Shown: one piece after another, positions 44,128-52,320 of the stretch
Layout of the letters: every line of letters begins with the position of its first letter
Position numbering within the stretch: the stretch's first letter is position 1
Origin: G963691835 sp963691835
GTDB lineage: Bacteria > Pseudomonadota > Alphaproteobacteria > Thalassobaculales > Thalassobaculaceae
Length of the DNA stretch: 64,000 nucleotides
NCBI GenBank assembly: GCA_963691835.1
Contig: OY829383.1
Coordinates: forward strand, 992,001 to 1,056,000
Direction: 5' to 3'
Translations under genes and position numbers: made by a program
Notes under the pieces: generated by a model
Database searches by the model: none
Told to the model about the DNA's origin: nothing
What the model saw: the letters and a program-made list of their open reading frames with translations, nothing else

Positions 44128-45279
44128 ATGCTGTTCTCTGCTGAAACCTATGCAAAGCGGGTTGCCCGCGTGCGCTCCGAACTCCGGCGACGGGATCTAT
44201 CCGCACTTCTGGTCTTCGCGCAGGAAAGCCACTACTGGCTCTTCGGGTATGACGGTGGCGGGTACGTATTCTTTCAGTGTGCGGTCCTGACCGCGGATGA
44301 TGGCCCCGTAACGCTGCTCTGCCGCCGACCCGACGTGGCGCAGGCCCGTGACACCTCGACCATCGAGGATATCCGGGTCTGGTTGAATGCGACGGACCAG
44401 GACCCGGCGGGCGACCTTGCGCAGATCCTTGTCGAGAAAGGGTTAAGCGGTACCAAGGTTGGTATCGAAACGGACAGCTACGGTCTGACGGGCTTCAACT
44501 TGGCGGCTGTGCAGAGCGCTGCTGACGGCGTCGTGCCCCTTGTCGAGGCATCGGATGTTGTCCGCGGTCTCCGGTTGCGGAAGAGTGCGGAAGAGCTTGA
44601 GCTCGTCGAGCAGGCTGCCCGTTTGGCCGACGCCGCTGTCGCCGCTGTCGCGGAAAGGGCCCGCCCGGGCATCCTGGACAGCGCGCTTACCGCTGCCGCC
44701 ATGGCCGCGATGCTTGAAGGCGGCGGCGACATGCCCCCGGCGGGCCCGCTCGTCAATTCCGGAGGACGGGCCGTATACGGCCGCGGCGTCGGTGGGGCCC
44801 GCACCCTCGGAGAAGACGATCAGGTCATGGTCGAACTCGCTGGCACCTATCGCCGGTACAATGCATGCATTGAGCGAACAATGCTTCTCGGCGCGCCTAC
44901 GGCGCGGCAACGGGACATGCACGGCTTGGTCCGGGACACGCTCGCCGAAATGATCGACGCCTTCCGTCCAGGTGACCCCCTGGGCAAGGTCGATCAGATC
45001 CATCGCGCCCGTCTTGATGCAGCCGGGTACGGAGAGCAACGGTACGCCGCATGCGGATACTCTCTGGGCGCCACGTTCCGGCCAAGCTGGATGGACGTTC
45101 CGCCAATGATTTATGCGGATAACCCGTTGGTTATGGAACCCGGGATGGTCTTCTTTCCCCACGTCATGCTAGGCGACACGGAAAGCGGTCTCGCCATGGG
45201 TCTGGGTGACACCGTCGTTGTGACGGATGCGGCGCCGAGAGTCATGACGACGTTTCCTTTGGACTTCCTCGTCCGCTAG
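44128..45279 (+). CDS. M24-family protein, creatinase/DoeA-like
   Basis: A 383-residue protein with the pita-bread fold, started at ATG 44128 (GAGGCACGGA upstream). The N-terminal creatinase domain (to ~130) starts YAKRVARVRSELRRRDLSAL. In the catalytic domain the metal positions are changed: VMVELAGTYRRYNACIERT has Glu where metallo-M24 enzymes have the two Asp, and GYSLGATFRPSW lacks the zinc histidine. This pattern is that of creatinase, DddP and DoeA (ectoine hydrolase) rather than Xaa-Pro peptidases. A compatible-solute or amidine hydrolase acting with the upstream M20 deacetylase is a fair guess. Confidence 0.82.
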   Translation: MLFSAETYAKRVARVRSELRRRDLSALLVFAQESHYWLFGYDGGGYVFFQCAVLTADDGPVTLLCRRPDVAQARDTSTIEDIRVWLNATDQDPAGDLAQILVEKGLSGTKVGIETDSYGLTGFNLAAVQSAADGVVPLVEASDVVRGLRLRKSAEELELVEQAARLADAAVAAVAERARPGILDSALTAAAMAAMLEGGGDMPPAGPLVNSGGRAVYGRGVGGARTLGEDDQVMVELAGTYRRYNACIERTMLLGAPTARQRDMHGLVRDTLAEMIDAFRPGDPLGKVDQIHRARLDAAGYGEQRYAACGYSLGATFRPSWMDVPPMIYADNPLVMEPGMVFFPHVMLGDTESGLAMGLGDTVVVTDAAPRVMTTFPLDFLVR

Positions 45280-45417
45280 CGTAGTGTCCGCCACATACGG
45301 TTGAACCAGTCGGACTTTCTCCAAGCAGAAACCGGGCGCCGCGGACGCCGGAGTCGTGACAATGAAGTGTACGGCCAGGGTCGATTTCGGAAGAGCCGGG
45401 ATCAGGCTGCTAGATCC

Positions 45418-46974
45418 ATGACACCGTTTCGCCCGCCGACGGCGGAACGCCGCAATCTGGATCTGAGCATTCTGATCTACGCCGTCCTTGCGGGCGGCGT
45501 CTGCTCGCTGATCTACGCGGTGATCATCGCCACAACCGTCTCCTATTTCGAAGGGGATCCGACTACCGTCTACCCGGTGTTTCTGGCGCTCTTCATGGCC
45601 ACGGTGGGGCTTGGCGCAAGAACCAGCACAGCAGTGAAAGGCCGATATCTTGAATGGTTCGTTACAGCGGACCTGGCGCTTGCTGCGGTCGGCGGGTTGA
45701 GCGTGCCGATGCTGTATCTGGTCTTTGCAGAGACGGACTTCTTCATGGCCGCGGCCGTGATGATGACGTTGCTGATCGGCGGCACCGTTGGTTTCAAGCT
45801 TCCGATCCTCATCAGCCTCCTCGACGCCTATGGCGAGCGTACTCAAACCATCGCGAGGGCAGTGACCTTCGATCGGCTGGGTGTGGTTGTTGCGTTTCTC
45901 GCCTTCGCGACGGTGTTGCTGCCGTACTACGGCATTCTGGCCAGCTCCGTCCTGATCGGACTCGGGAACCTGTCAATCGCAGCGGCCGTGTCATGGCGGT
46001 TCCGGTCGAAGCTTGGGGCTGCCCGTGTCCCCTTCTCGCTCGCCGGCAGCCTTACCGGCGCCCTGCTTTTGGCGATCTTCATCGGGTCCGGCACAATTCT
46101 GGACATCTGGAAGCAGTCCACGTTCGAAGGCCGCGTTCTCCTCACCGAGCAAACGGAACGCGGCTTCATTGTGATGAACAGCTTTCGTGGAGATGTCCGG
46201 CTCTACGTCAACGATGAGCTTCAGTTTTCCTCGGTGGATGCGCATCGGTACAATGAAGCGATCGTTCATGTGCCCCCGCTCCTCACCAGCCGCCGGATTG
46301 AGAACGTCCTGGTTCTGGGGGATGACGACGGCATGGTGGTTCAAGAACTCCTGCGGCGGGATGGCGTTACATCCGTCACGCAGGTGAGCCCGAACGACAC
46401 GGTAAGTCGACTGGCCAAGACCCATCCAAGACTGCTTGAGATCAACGGGCAGTCGCTCCTCGACCCGCGGGTTCAGACGGTTTCGACGGAGATCTTCGAC
46501 ATTCTGGAGAGCCGAAGCAGACTGTATGACATGGTCATCGCCGATCTGCCGAACCCCGGCACGCTGCAAGCGGCGCGGCTTTATACCCGCGACTTTTACG
46601 AACTTGTCCGTCTCAATCTTGCGCCCGGCGGTGTGTTCGTTACCCAAGCAACGAGCCCCTACTTTGCCGAACGCGCGTTCCGGGCGATCGGCAAAACAAT
46701 GGACACGGTCTTCCCGGATACGGCCGCATACCACCTCTGGGTCCCGTCCCTGGGAGACTGGGGCTTTGTGGTGGGGGGAACAAAGCCCCTCGCCACCGAC
46801 GTCCCGGCGGAGGGGAGGCTCCCGGACACACGGTTCCTCACGACGAGAATGGTGCCGGGTCTCTTCGTGTTCCCTCCAGGCCCGCCGGCGCCGGAGCCGG
46901 TCGAAATCGCGACGCTCGACCGGCCCATTGTGCTCGATTACTACCTCGACGGTTGGCGTAGCTGGTTGAACTGA
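45418..46974 (+). CDS. Membrane-anchored spermidine-synthase-like protein
   Basis: A 518-residue protein. The ATG at 45418 is preferred over the TTG at 45301, whose 39 extra codons are low-complexity. Residues ~15-240 hold six or seven membrane spans (ILIYAVLAGGVCSLIYAVII onward). The C-terminal half resembles polyamine aminopropyltransferases: VRLYVNDELQFSSVDAHRYN, then VLVLGDDDGMVVQELLRRDG and VIADLPNPG. The SAM loop GGGDG is GDDDG, the acidic residue after the second strand is missing (QVSPNDTV), and the DxxDP motif is altered to DLPNP. Aminopropyl transfer is therefore uncertain. Proteins of this layout are common in bacteria and mostly uncharacterised. Confidence 0.82.
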   Translation: MTPFRPPTAERRNLDLSILIYAVLAGGVCSLIYAVIIATTVSYFEGDPTTVYPVFLALFMATVGLGARTSTAVKGRYLEWFVTADLALAAVGGLSVPMLYLVFAETDFFMAAAVMMTLLIGGTVGFKLPILISLLDAYGERTQTIARAVTFDRLGVVVAFLAFATVLLPYYGILASSVLIGLGNLSIAAAVSWRFRSKLGAARVPFSLAGSLTGALLLAIFIGSGTILDIWKQSTFEGRVLLTEQTERGFIVMNSFRGDVRLYVNDELQFSSVDAHRYNEAIVHVPPLLTSRRIENVLVLGDDDGMVVQELLRRDGVTSVTQVSPNDTVSRLAKTHPRLLEINGQSLLDPRVQTVSTEIFDILESRSRLYDMVIADLPNPGTLQAARLYTRDFYELVRLNLAPGGVFVTQATSPYFAERAFRAIGKTMDTVFPDTAAYHLWVPSLGDWGFVVGGTKPLATDVPAEGRLPDTRFLTTRMVPGLFVFPPGPPAPEPVEIATLDRPIVLDYYLDGWRSWLN

Positions 46975-47131
46975 CAGAGCACCCTATCGTGGGCTCCGGC
47001 CGTCGGAGATGGCGCTCCGGGAGCACCACTCCGTGCGCAAGGGGCCTTGCCCGGCTCTTGGGTCCGGCGCACACTCCGGCGCAAGAACCGGTCGCCGAGA
47101 CCGATACAGCATTCAAACTGGGGGAAGTGTT

Positions 47132-48877
47132 ATGGCTGACGATCCGCGCGATCCGATGAAGGGCAAACGGCGTTCGTCTGAGTGGTACGGCAAAGCTGAC
47201 AAAGACGGCTATGCCCACCGTTCCTGGATAAAGAACAGGGGGATGCCAGCAGACCTGTTCGACGGCAGACCCGTTATCGGCATCTGCAACACCTTCTCTG
47301 AATTCAATCCCTGCAACGCGCATTTCCGTCAGATCGCCGAGGCCGTGAAACGCGGCGTGTACGAAGCGGGCGGCTTCCCGATGGAGTTCCCGGTCTTCTC
47401 CAACTCCGAAAGCCAGCTACGCCCCACGGCGATGCTTTACCGAAACCTCGCGTCGATGGATGTGGAGGAGTCGATCCGTGGGCTGCCGATGGACGGCGTC
47501 GTTTTGCTGACGGGCTGCGACAAGACGACACCGGCTCTTCTGATGGGGGCGGCGTCCTGCGACCTTCCGACGCTTGTCGTTTCCGGTGGCCCGATGCTCA
47601 ACGGTTACTACAAAGGGATGGCGATCGGCTCGGGCACCCATGTCTGGAAGTTTTCCGAGGCGGTCAAGGCCGGGGAGATGTCACTTCAGGAGTTCATGGA
47701 CGCAGAGCAGGCGAACTCGCGGTCGGCCGGTCACTGCATGACCATGGGTACCGCCTCGACGATGGCCTGTATGGCGGAAGCGCTCGGCATCGCGCTGCCG
47801 ACCAATGCCGCCATTCCGGCCGTGGATTCCCGCCGCTACGTCTTGGCCCATATGGCCGGACGCCGCATCACGGACATGGTCCGGGAAGATCTGCGGATCT
47901 CCAAGGTTCTGACCAAGGCAGCGTTCGAGAATGCCATCATGGCCAACGGCGCCATCGGCGGTTCGACCAACGCCGTGATCCATTTGCTGGCCATTGCTGG
48001 CCGGGTGGGCGTGGACCTGACGCTTGAGGACTGGGACCGCCTCGGCAGGGATATTCCCTGTCTCGTCAATCTCATGCCGTCCGGCGATCACCTGATGGAG
48101 GATTTCTTCTATGCGGGCGGCCTGCCCGTCGTGCTGAAGGAACTCGATAAGGCAGGCAAGCTCAACGGCGACGCATTGACCGTGAACGGCCACACGATGA
48201 GCGCCAACGTCGCCGATGCGGAATGCTACAACGGGGACGTCATTTTTGAATGGGGCGAGCCGTACAAGGAGAATGGTGGTCTCGCTGTTCTTCGGGGCAA
48301 TCTGGCACCCAACGGCGCAATCGTGAAGCCATCCGCCGCGTCGCCGCATCTGATGGTCCATCGCGGGCGGGCCGTGGTGTTCGAGAACATCGAGGACTAC
48401 AACGCCAAGATCGACGATCCGGATCTCGACATCGATGAGACCTGCATCATGGTCCTGAAGAACTGTGGGCCAAAGGGCTATCCGGGGATGGCCGAGGTTG
48501 GGAACATGGGACTGCCGACGAAAGTCCTGAAGAAAGGCATCACCGACATGGTCCGCGTGTCCGATGCCCGAATGAGCGGCACGGCCTACGGCACCGTCGT
48601 TCTGCACTCCGCCCCCGAGGCCGCAGCCGGCGGCCCCCTCGCCTTTGTTGAGTCCGGGGACATGATTGAATTGGATGTCCCAAACAGGAAGTTGCATTTA
48701 GACGTCAGCGACGCTGAACTCGCCAAACGAAAAGAAGCGTGGGCAGGATTTGAGTCACCATATGATCGTGGTTACTCGAAACTTTATGTCGAACACGTGA
48801 CCCAGGCGGATACGGGTGCAGACCTAGACTTTTTGGTAGGAAAAAGCGGGACACCGACACTTCGCGAATCTCATTGA
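47132..48877 (+). CDS. IlvD/Edd-family sugar-acid dehydratase
   Basis: A 581-residue dehydratase started at ATG 47132 with GGGGAAG upstream. The Fe-S cysteines are in GICNTFSEFNPCNAHF, TGCDKTTPALLMGAASCDLP and SAGHCMTMGTAST. GPMLNGYYKG and the C-terminal SDARMSGTAYGTVVLHSAPE match the L-arabonate/D-xylonate dehydratase branch rather than true IlvD. It would convert an aldonic acid to the 2-keto-3-deoxy acid. No other pentose genes adjoin it, so the substrate is not fixed. The gene stands alone between the synthase-like gene and the histidine kinase. Confidence 0.88.
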   Translation: MADDPRDPMKGKRRSSEWYGKADKDGYAHRSWIKNRGMPADLFDGRPVIGICNTFSEFNPCNAHFRQIAEAVKRGVYEAGGFPMEFPVFSNSESQLRPTAMLYRNLASMDVEESIRGLPMDGVVLLTGCDKTTPALLMGAASCDLPTLVVSGGPMLNGYYKGMAIGSGTHVWKFSEAVKAGEMSLQEFMDAEQANSRSAGHCMTMGTASTMACMAEALGIALPTNAAIPAVDSRRYVLAHMAGRRITDMVREDLRISKVLTKAAFENAIMANGAIGGSTNAVIHLLAIAGRVGVDLTLEDWDRLGRDIPCLVNLMPSGDHLMEDFFYAGGLPVVLKELDKAGKLNGDALTVNGHTMSANVADAECYNGDVIFEWGEPYKENGGLAVLRGNLAPNGAIVKPSAASPHLMVHRGRAVVFENIEDYNAKIDDPDLDIDETCIMVLKNCGPKGYPGMAEVGNMGLPTKVLKKGITDMVRVSDARMSGTAYGTVVLHSAPEAAAGGPLAFVESGDMIELDVPNRKLHLDVSDAELAKRKEAWAGFESPYDRGYSKLYVEHVTQADTGADLDFLVGKSGTPTLRESH

Positions 48878-48910
48878 GGATTAAGAATATCTTCAAATTT
48901 CGCTGCTAGA

Positions 48911-48946
48911 CTCTAACTCGCAAGTTGACAAACCTGCGGGTTAGAG
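48911..48946 (+). promoter_or_regulatory. 12-bp inverted repeat enclosing a TTGACA
   Basis: CTCTAACTCGCA (48911-48922) and TGCGGGTTAGAG (48935-48946) are complementary at 11 of 12 positions, around a 12-base loop that contains TTGACA (48925-48930), a perfect -35 hexamer. It lies between the dehydratase stop (48877) and the kinase ATG (48961). There is no T-run behind it, so it looks more like an operator or attenuator than a terminator. No convincing -10 follows at the right distance. Confidence 0.45.
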
Positions 48947-48960
48947 AAACCTTTACACGC

Positions 48961-49773
48961 ATGACAGAGACAGTGAATTCGGAAAGCGTTTCGCAGAAGG
49001 CGCCTACGCCGACCTCGGGTGTACGGGAAGACGGCCTTTCGCGCGCCATTCGGCGCCTCAAGACGCTGGATGACGACAAGCGCCTGATCCTCGCGCACAT
49101 CGCCCATGAGATCCGCAACCCGACAAACGCCATGATCGGGTTCAGCGAGATGCTGCGGGACCAGGTCCATGGGGAGCACTCGGATCCCCGTTACCGCGAG
49201 TACGCGGAGTTGATCAATGAGACGTCCAACAAGCTCTTGGACATCTGCAACCGCTTGGTCGACCAGGGACGCGAGACCATCAAGAAGCCTGCGGCGGTTC
49301 GGGTGGACGCGGCAAGCGTCATTGGCCGTTCCGCGGAGCTCTACAAAGGCATGGCGGCCAGACGGGGCGTTGGCATCTCCGTTTGGATCGACGAGGATTT
49401 CCCGAACCTGACCGTCCCCTCCGACGTTCTTGAGGACATACTCGGAAACCTGATTTCCAACGCGATCAAATTCACGCCGAAAGGCGGACGGGTGAGCGTC
49501 CGCGCCATGAAGGACCCGGACGGCGCAACCATCCTGGTTGTGAGCGATACCGGCATGGGCATGTCGAACGATGCCCTCGACCGCTCGGAACGGGCGGAGC
49601 CGCTCACCCCGTCGGAAGGGGCTCATGGAGATCTTGGCAGCGGCTTCGGTCTGGAGTTGGTTCGCGAACGGCTGGCCCCCCACGGGGTTTACCCGAGGCT
49701 AACCCGAAATGCCCAGGGCGGGACAACCGTCACCCTCGACTTTCCAAAACGCGCCATCGCCGACAGCGGTTAG
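48961..49773 (+). CDS. Soluble sensor histidine kinase, orphan
   Basis: A 270-residue kinase from ATG 48961 (TTG 48925 is possible but lies in a hairpin). There is no membrane span or sensor domain; residues ~1-40 are polar. HisKA is LILAHIAHEIRNPTNAMIGF with the phospho-acceptor histidine; the ATPase domain shows NLISNAIKFTPKGG (N box), VSDTGMGM (G1) and GSGFGLELV (G2). It must sense through partners or its short N-terminus. No response regulator gene is adjacent; the adenylate cyclase gene is tail-to-tail 44 bases away. Confidence 0.87.
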   Translation: MTETVNSESVSQKAPTPTSGVREDGLSRAIRRLKTLDDDKRLILAHIAHEIRNPTNAMIGFSEMLRDQVHGEHSDPRYREYAELINETSNKLLDICNRLVDQGRETIKKPAAVRVDAASVIGRSAELYKGMAARRGVGISVWIDEDFPNLTVPSDVLEDILGNLISNAIKFTPKGGRVSVRAMKDPDGATILVVSDTGMGMSNDALDRSERAEPLTPSEGAHGDLGSGFGLELVRERLAPHGVYPRLTRNAQGGTTVTLDFPKRAIADSG

Positions 49774-49817
49774 CGCTTCGGGCTGTGAGAGCGGAAGTCC
49801 CTCATCTCAGTGACCCG

Positions 49818-52271
49818 TCACTTCTGAGACATGGTCCAAACCCGGTCCCATTGCTCCCCGGGATCGTGATCGGCGTACATCCGGACACGCTCAAGATAGA
49901 CCCGGCTCAAGGCACGGCTCGGTTGGGCGTGGAGTGCCGCGGAGAATAGTGCCTGCGCCCTCACCCAGTTCCGTTCCCGGTAGGCGGCGATCGCCTGCGC
50001 CTCCAGATCCAGGCACTCCAGCATTCCAGCGGGCTGGGCGTCGAGGATCGAACCAAACCCCTCGTATATGGAAATCGGGCGCTCCCGTCCTTTGACCCGG
50101 ATGAGATCGATCTCGCGGAAACGGGCCTGCCGGGCCGGGTCCAAGGCCTCATAGGTGAATGCCGTGATCAGAAAGTCCGCGCCGTAGAGCTTTGTCGTCC
50201 CTTCCAGTCGCGAAGCGAGGTTCACCGCATCCCCAATCACCGTATAGTCCATGCGTCGCTCGGAGCCGATGTTACCGGCGATGCATTCCCCCGTGTTGAG
50301 ACCGATGCCGGATCGGATCGGCTGAAGGCCCCGCTCCGCCCGTCTTCCGTTCAGTGACGCCAGGGCTGCAATCATTCTTTCCGACGCATCAACGGCATTT
50401 GCCGCGTCGTGATCGGTCGAAAACGGCGCTCCGAACACCGCCATGATCGCGTCGCCGATGTACTTGTCCAGGATGCCTCCGGACCGGTCGACGACCTCCA
50501 CCATTTCAGCAAAGTACTCATTGAGGAGTGCCACGGTATCCCGAGGACCGATCACCTCACTCATCCCGGTGAAGTTCCGGATGTCGCTGAAAAGGACGGT
50601 GACGACCTGCGCCGTCCCTCCGAGGGTGTCAGACCCTTCTTCCATCATCCGGTCAACCACGGCTTTCGACATGTAGCGGGACATTGTCGCGCGGACCCGC
50701 TTCTCGGATGAGATGTCTTCGAGAACCAAAAGGCCGCCGATCGGCCGGTTCTCAAGATCTTTGAGGGGCGTGGCAGATGCGTTGACGGTCAGGGTTCGGC
50801 CGGAGGTCAGCGTCAAGGTGTTGTCGAGCGCCTGATCGCCAACGCCGCTCCAAACGGCAGTGCCGATCATGTCGGACAACCAACGGCCATCGGACTCCAC
50901 GAATGTGCTCATCATCGAGCCGATATGAGAGTCGTCGATCTCAAGAATGCGCCGGGCGGCCGCATTGAGGGTCGCGATGCAACAATCCTCGTCAAATGAC
51001 AGAACGCCGTTCGAAAGAGACTGAAGGATCGACTCATTGTAGTTCCGCATCGACAGCACGTTGTCGAAAAGGCGTGCGTTCTCGATCGCAATCGCGGCTT
51101 GGGCGGCCAAAGCCTTCAGACGGGCCTCATCGTCCGTCGTGAACACGCCGTTCTGTTTGTTCAATGCCTGGACAACGCCGATGACGACGCCGTTCTTATC
51201 GATGATCGGCACCGACATGCTGCTACGAAGCACGAAAGACCCAATCTTCGGGAGCATGGAACGTCCGCCGGCATTGTCCCCTTCATTGACGATGACGGAC
51301 TCACCGGTCACGTAGGTTCGCCCGGACAGCCCGACGCCCGGCTCCACCACAATCTGACGGTCGTGAACGCCCTGAGCCACGTGCGCCACCAGCACACCAA
51401 GTTTGGGGTCATGGAGATAGAGACTGGAGCGCTCGACATCCAAGACGTCGGTAACCGCCTCCATGATCCGATCGAGAAGGATGTCGAGCTGAAGTTGCCG
51501 CGCCATCGCCGCCGCAACCTCGTGGAAAGTCCGTTCATCCCGTCGTCTTCGCTGATCGGCGGCGAGCGATCGCGCGATGGCCCCAATCTCGTCCCGTCGT
51601 CTCAGATAGGCCGGATCGACCTCGGTGGAGTAGTCGCCGGTGGCCCGGCGGTCCATGACCTTGCTCATCGCCGCAATCGGAGCGGTAAGCCCCCGGATCA
51701 CCGTCATGGAGAGAAGGGAGAACCCGACCACCAAGACGATAACAACGGTTACAAAGCGCAAGGCCAGTTCCTGGGTGTGTTCCCTCACATACAGAAGTGA
51801 GAAGACGACGGACACATGGCCAACTTCCTCAGCGGGGCGATCGCCCGGGCGCTCATAGAAAATCGCACGGCTGAAGACAACGTAACCGCCGCTATCAGAC
51901 GCCACCGCCATCTCCGGCGCGTCCGGCCTGGAAAGCGTGACAAACGGCTCCCCACGATCGTCCCGAACCTCCGCCAACGCGAAACTGCGATCCCGCGAAA
52001 GCCCCTCAAGGGCGGCTGCCGCAATGTCCTTATCGAGATCCCAAAGAGCCGGTCCCAAGACGGTTTGCAGGGAATCGAGATGGACATCCGCTCTGAGACT
52101 GAGCTCCTCGCGCTCGTGCTCCTCAAGATTTTGGAGTTCGTACCAACCGAACAGGAACATCACGCTCGTCAGGACAAAGACGAGAGAAACCCCGATACGG
52201 GTTGAGAGCGCAAGATGACTGAACACAGCGCGTGATGTCCGATATCGCCCGAGCAAATTTTGCCTCAGCAT
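49818..52271 (-). CDS. Membrane-bound class III adenylate cyclase with HAMP, GAF and PAS
   Basis: An 817-residue protein. TM1 ~23-43, periplasmic sensor ~44-170, TM2 ~171-192, HAMP ~193-245, GAF ~250-400 (VGLSGRTYVTGESVIVNEG; SVPIIDKNGVVIGVVQALNK), PAS-like ~405-520 (ESILQSLSNGVLSFDEDCCI). The cyclase domain (~555-740) has FSDIRNFTGM with metal Asp563, K603 and D607 of LDKYIGDAIMAVFGAP, and MDYTVIGDAVNLASRLEG with D675 and R688. Lysine and aspartate at the purine positions fit ATP. It would make cAMP in response to periplasmic and cytosolic (GAF) signals. The C-terminal ~70 residues are helical, TPR-like. Confidence 0.93.
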   Translation of the reverse strand: MLRQNLLGRYRTSRAVFSHLALSTRIGVSLVFVLTSVMFLFGWYELQNLEEHEREELSLRADVHLDSLQTVLGPALWDLDKDIAAAALEGLSRDRSFALAEVRDDRGEPFVTLSRPDAPEMAVASDSGGYVVFSRAIFYERPGDRPAEEVGHVSVVFSLLYVREHTQELALRFVTVVIVLVVGFSLLSMTVIRGLTAPIAAMSKVMDRRATGDYSTEVDPAYLRRRDEIGAIARSLAADQRRRRDERTFHEVAAAMARQLQLDILLDRIMEAVTDVLDVERSSLYLHDPKLGVLVAHVAQGVHDRQIVVEPGVGLSGRTYVTGESVIVNEGDNAGGRSMLPKIGSFVLRSSMSVPIIDKNGVVIGVVQALNKQNGVFTTDDEARLKALAAQAAIAIENARLFDNVLSMRNYNESILQSLSNGVLSFDEDCCIATLNAAARRILEIDDSHIGSMMSTFVESDGRWLSDMIGTAVWSGVGDQALDNTLTLTSGRTLTVNASATPLKDLENRPIGGLLVLEDISSEKRVRATMSRYMSKAVVDRMMEEGSDTLGGTAQVVTVLFSDIRNFTGMSEVIGPRDTVALLNEYFAEMVEVVDRSGGILDKYIGDAIMAVFGAPFSTDHDAANAVDASERMIAALASLNGRRAERGLQPIRSGIGLNTGECIAGNIGSERRMDYTVIGDAVNLASRLEGTTKLYGADFLITAFTYEALDPARQARFREIDLIRVKGRERPISIYEGFGSILDAQPAGMLECLDLEAQAIAAYRERNWVRAQALFSAALHAQPSRALSRVYLERVRMYADHDPGEQWDRVWTMSQK

Positions 52272-52320
52272 CCTATCCGAGCGCGGATGGTCCGGGAACC
52301 ACCGGCCAAGCTAGGCGGTG

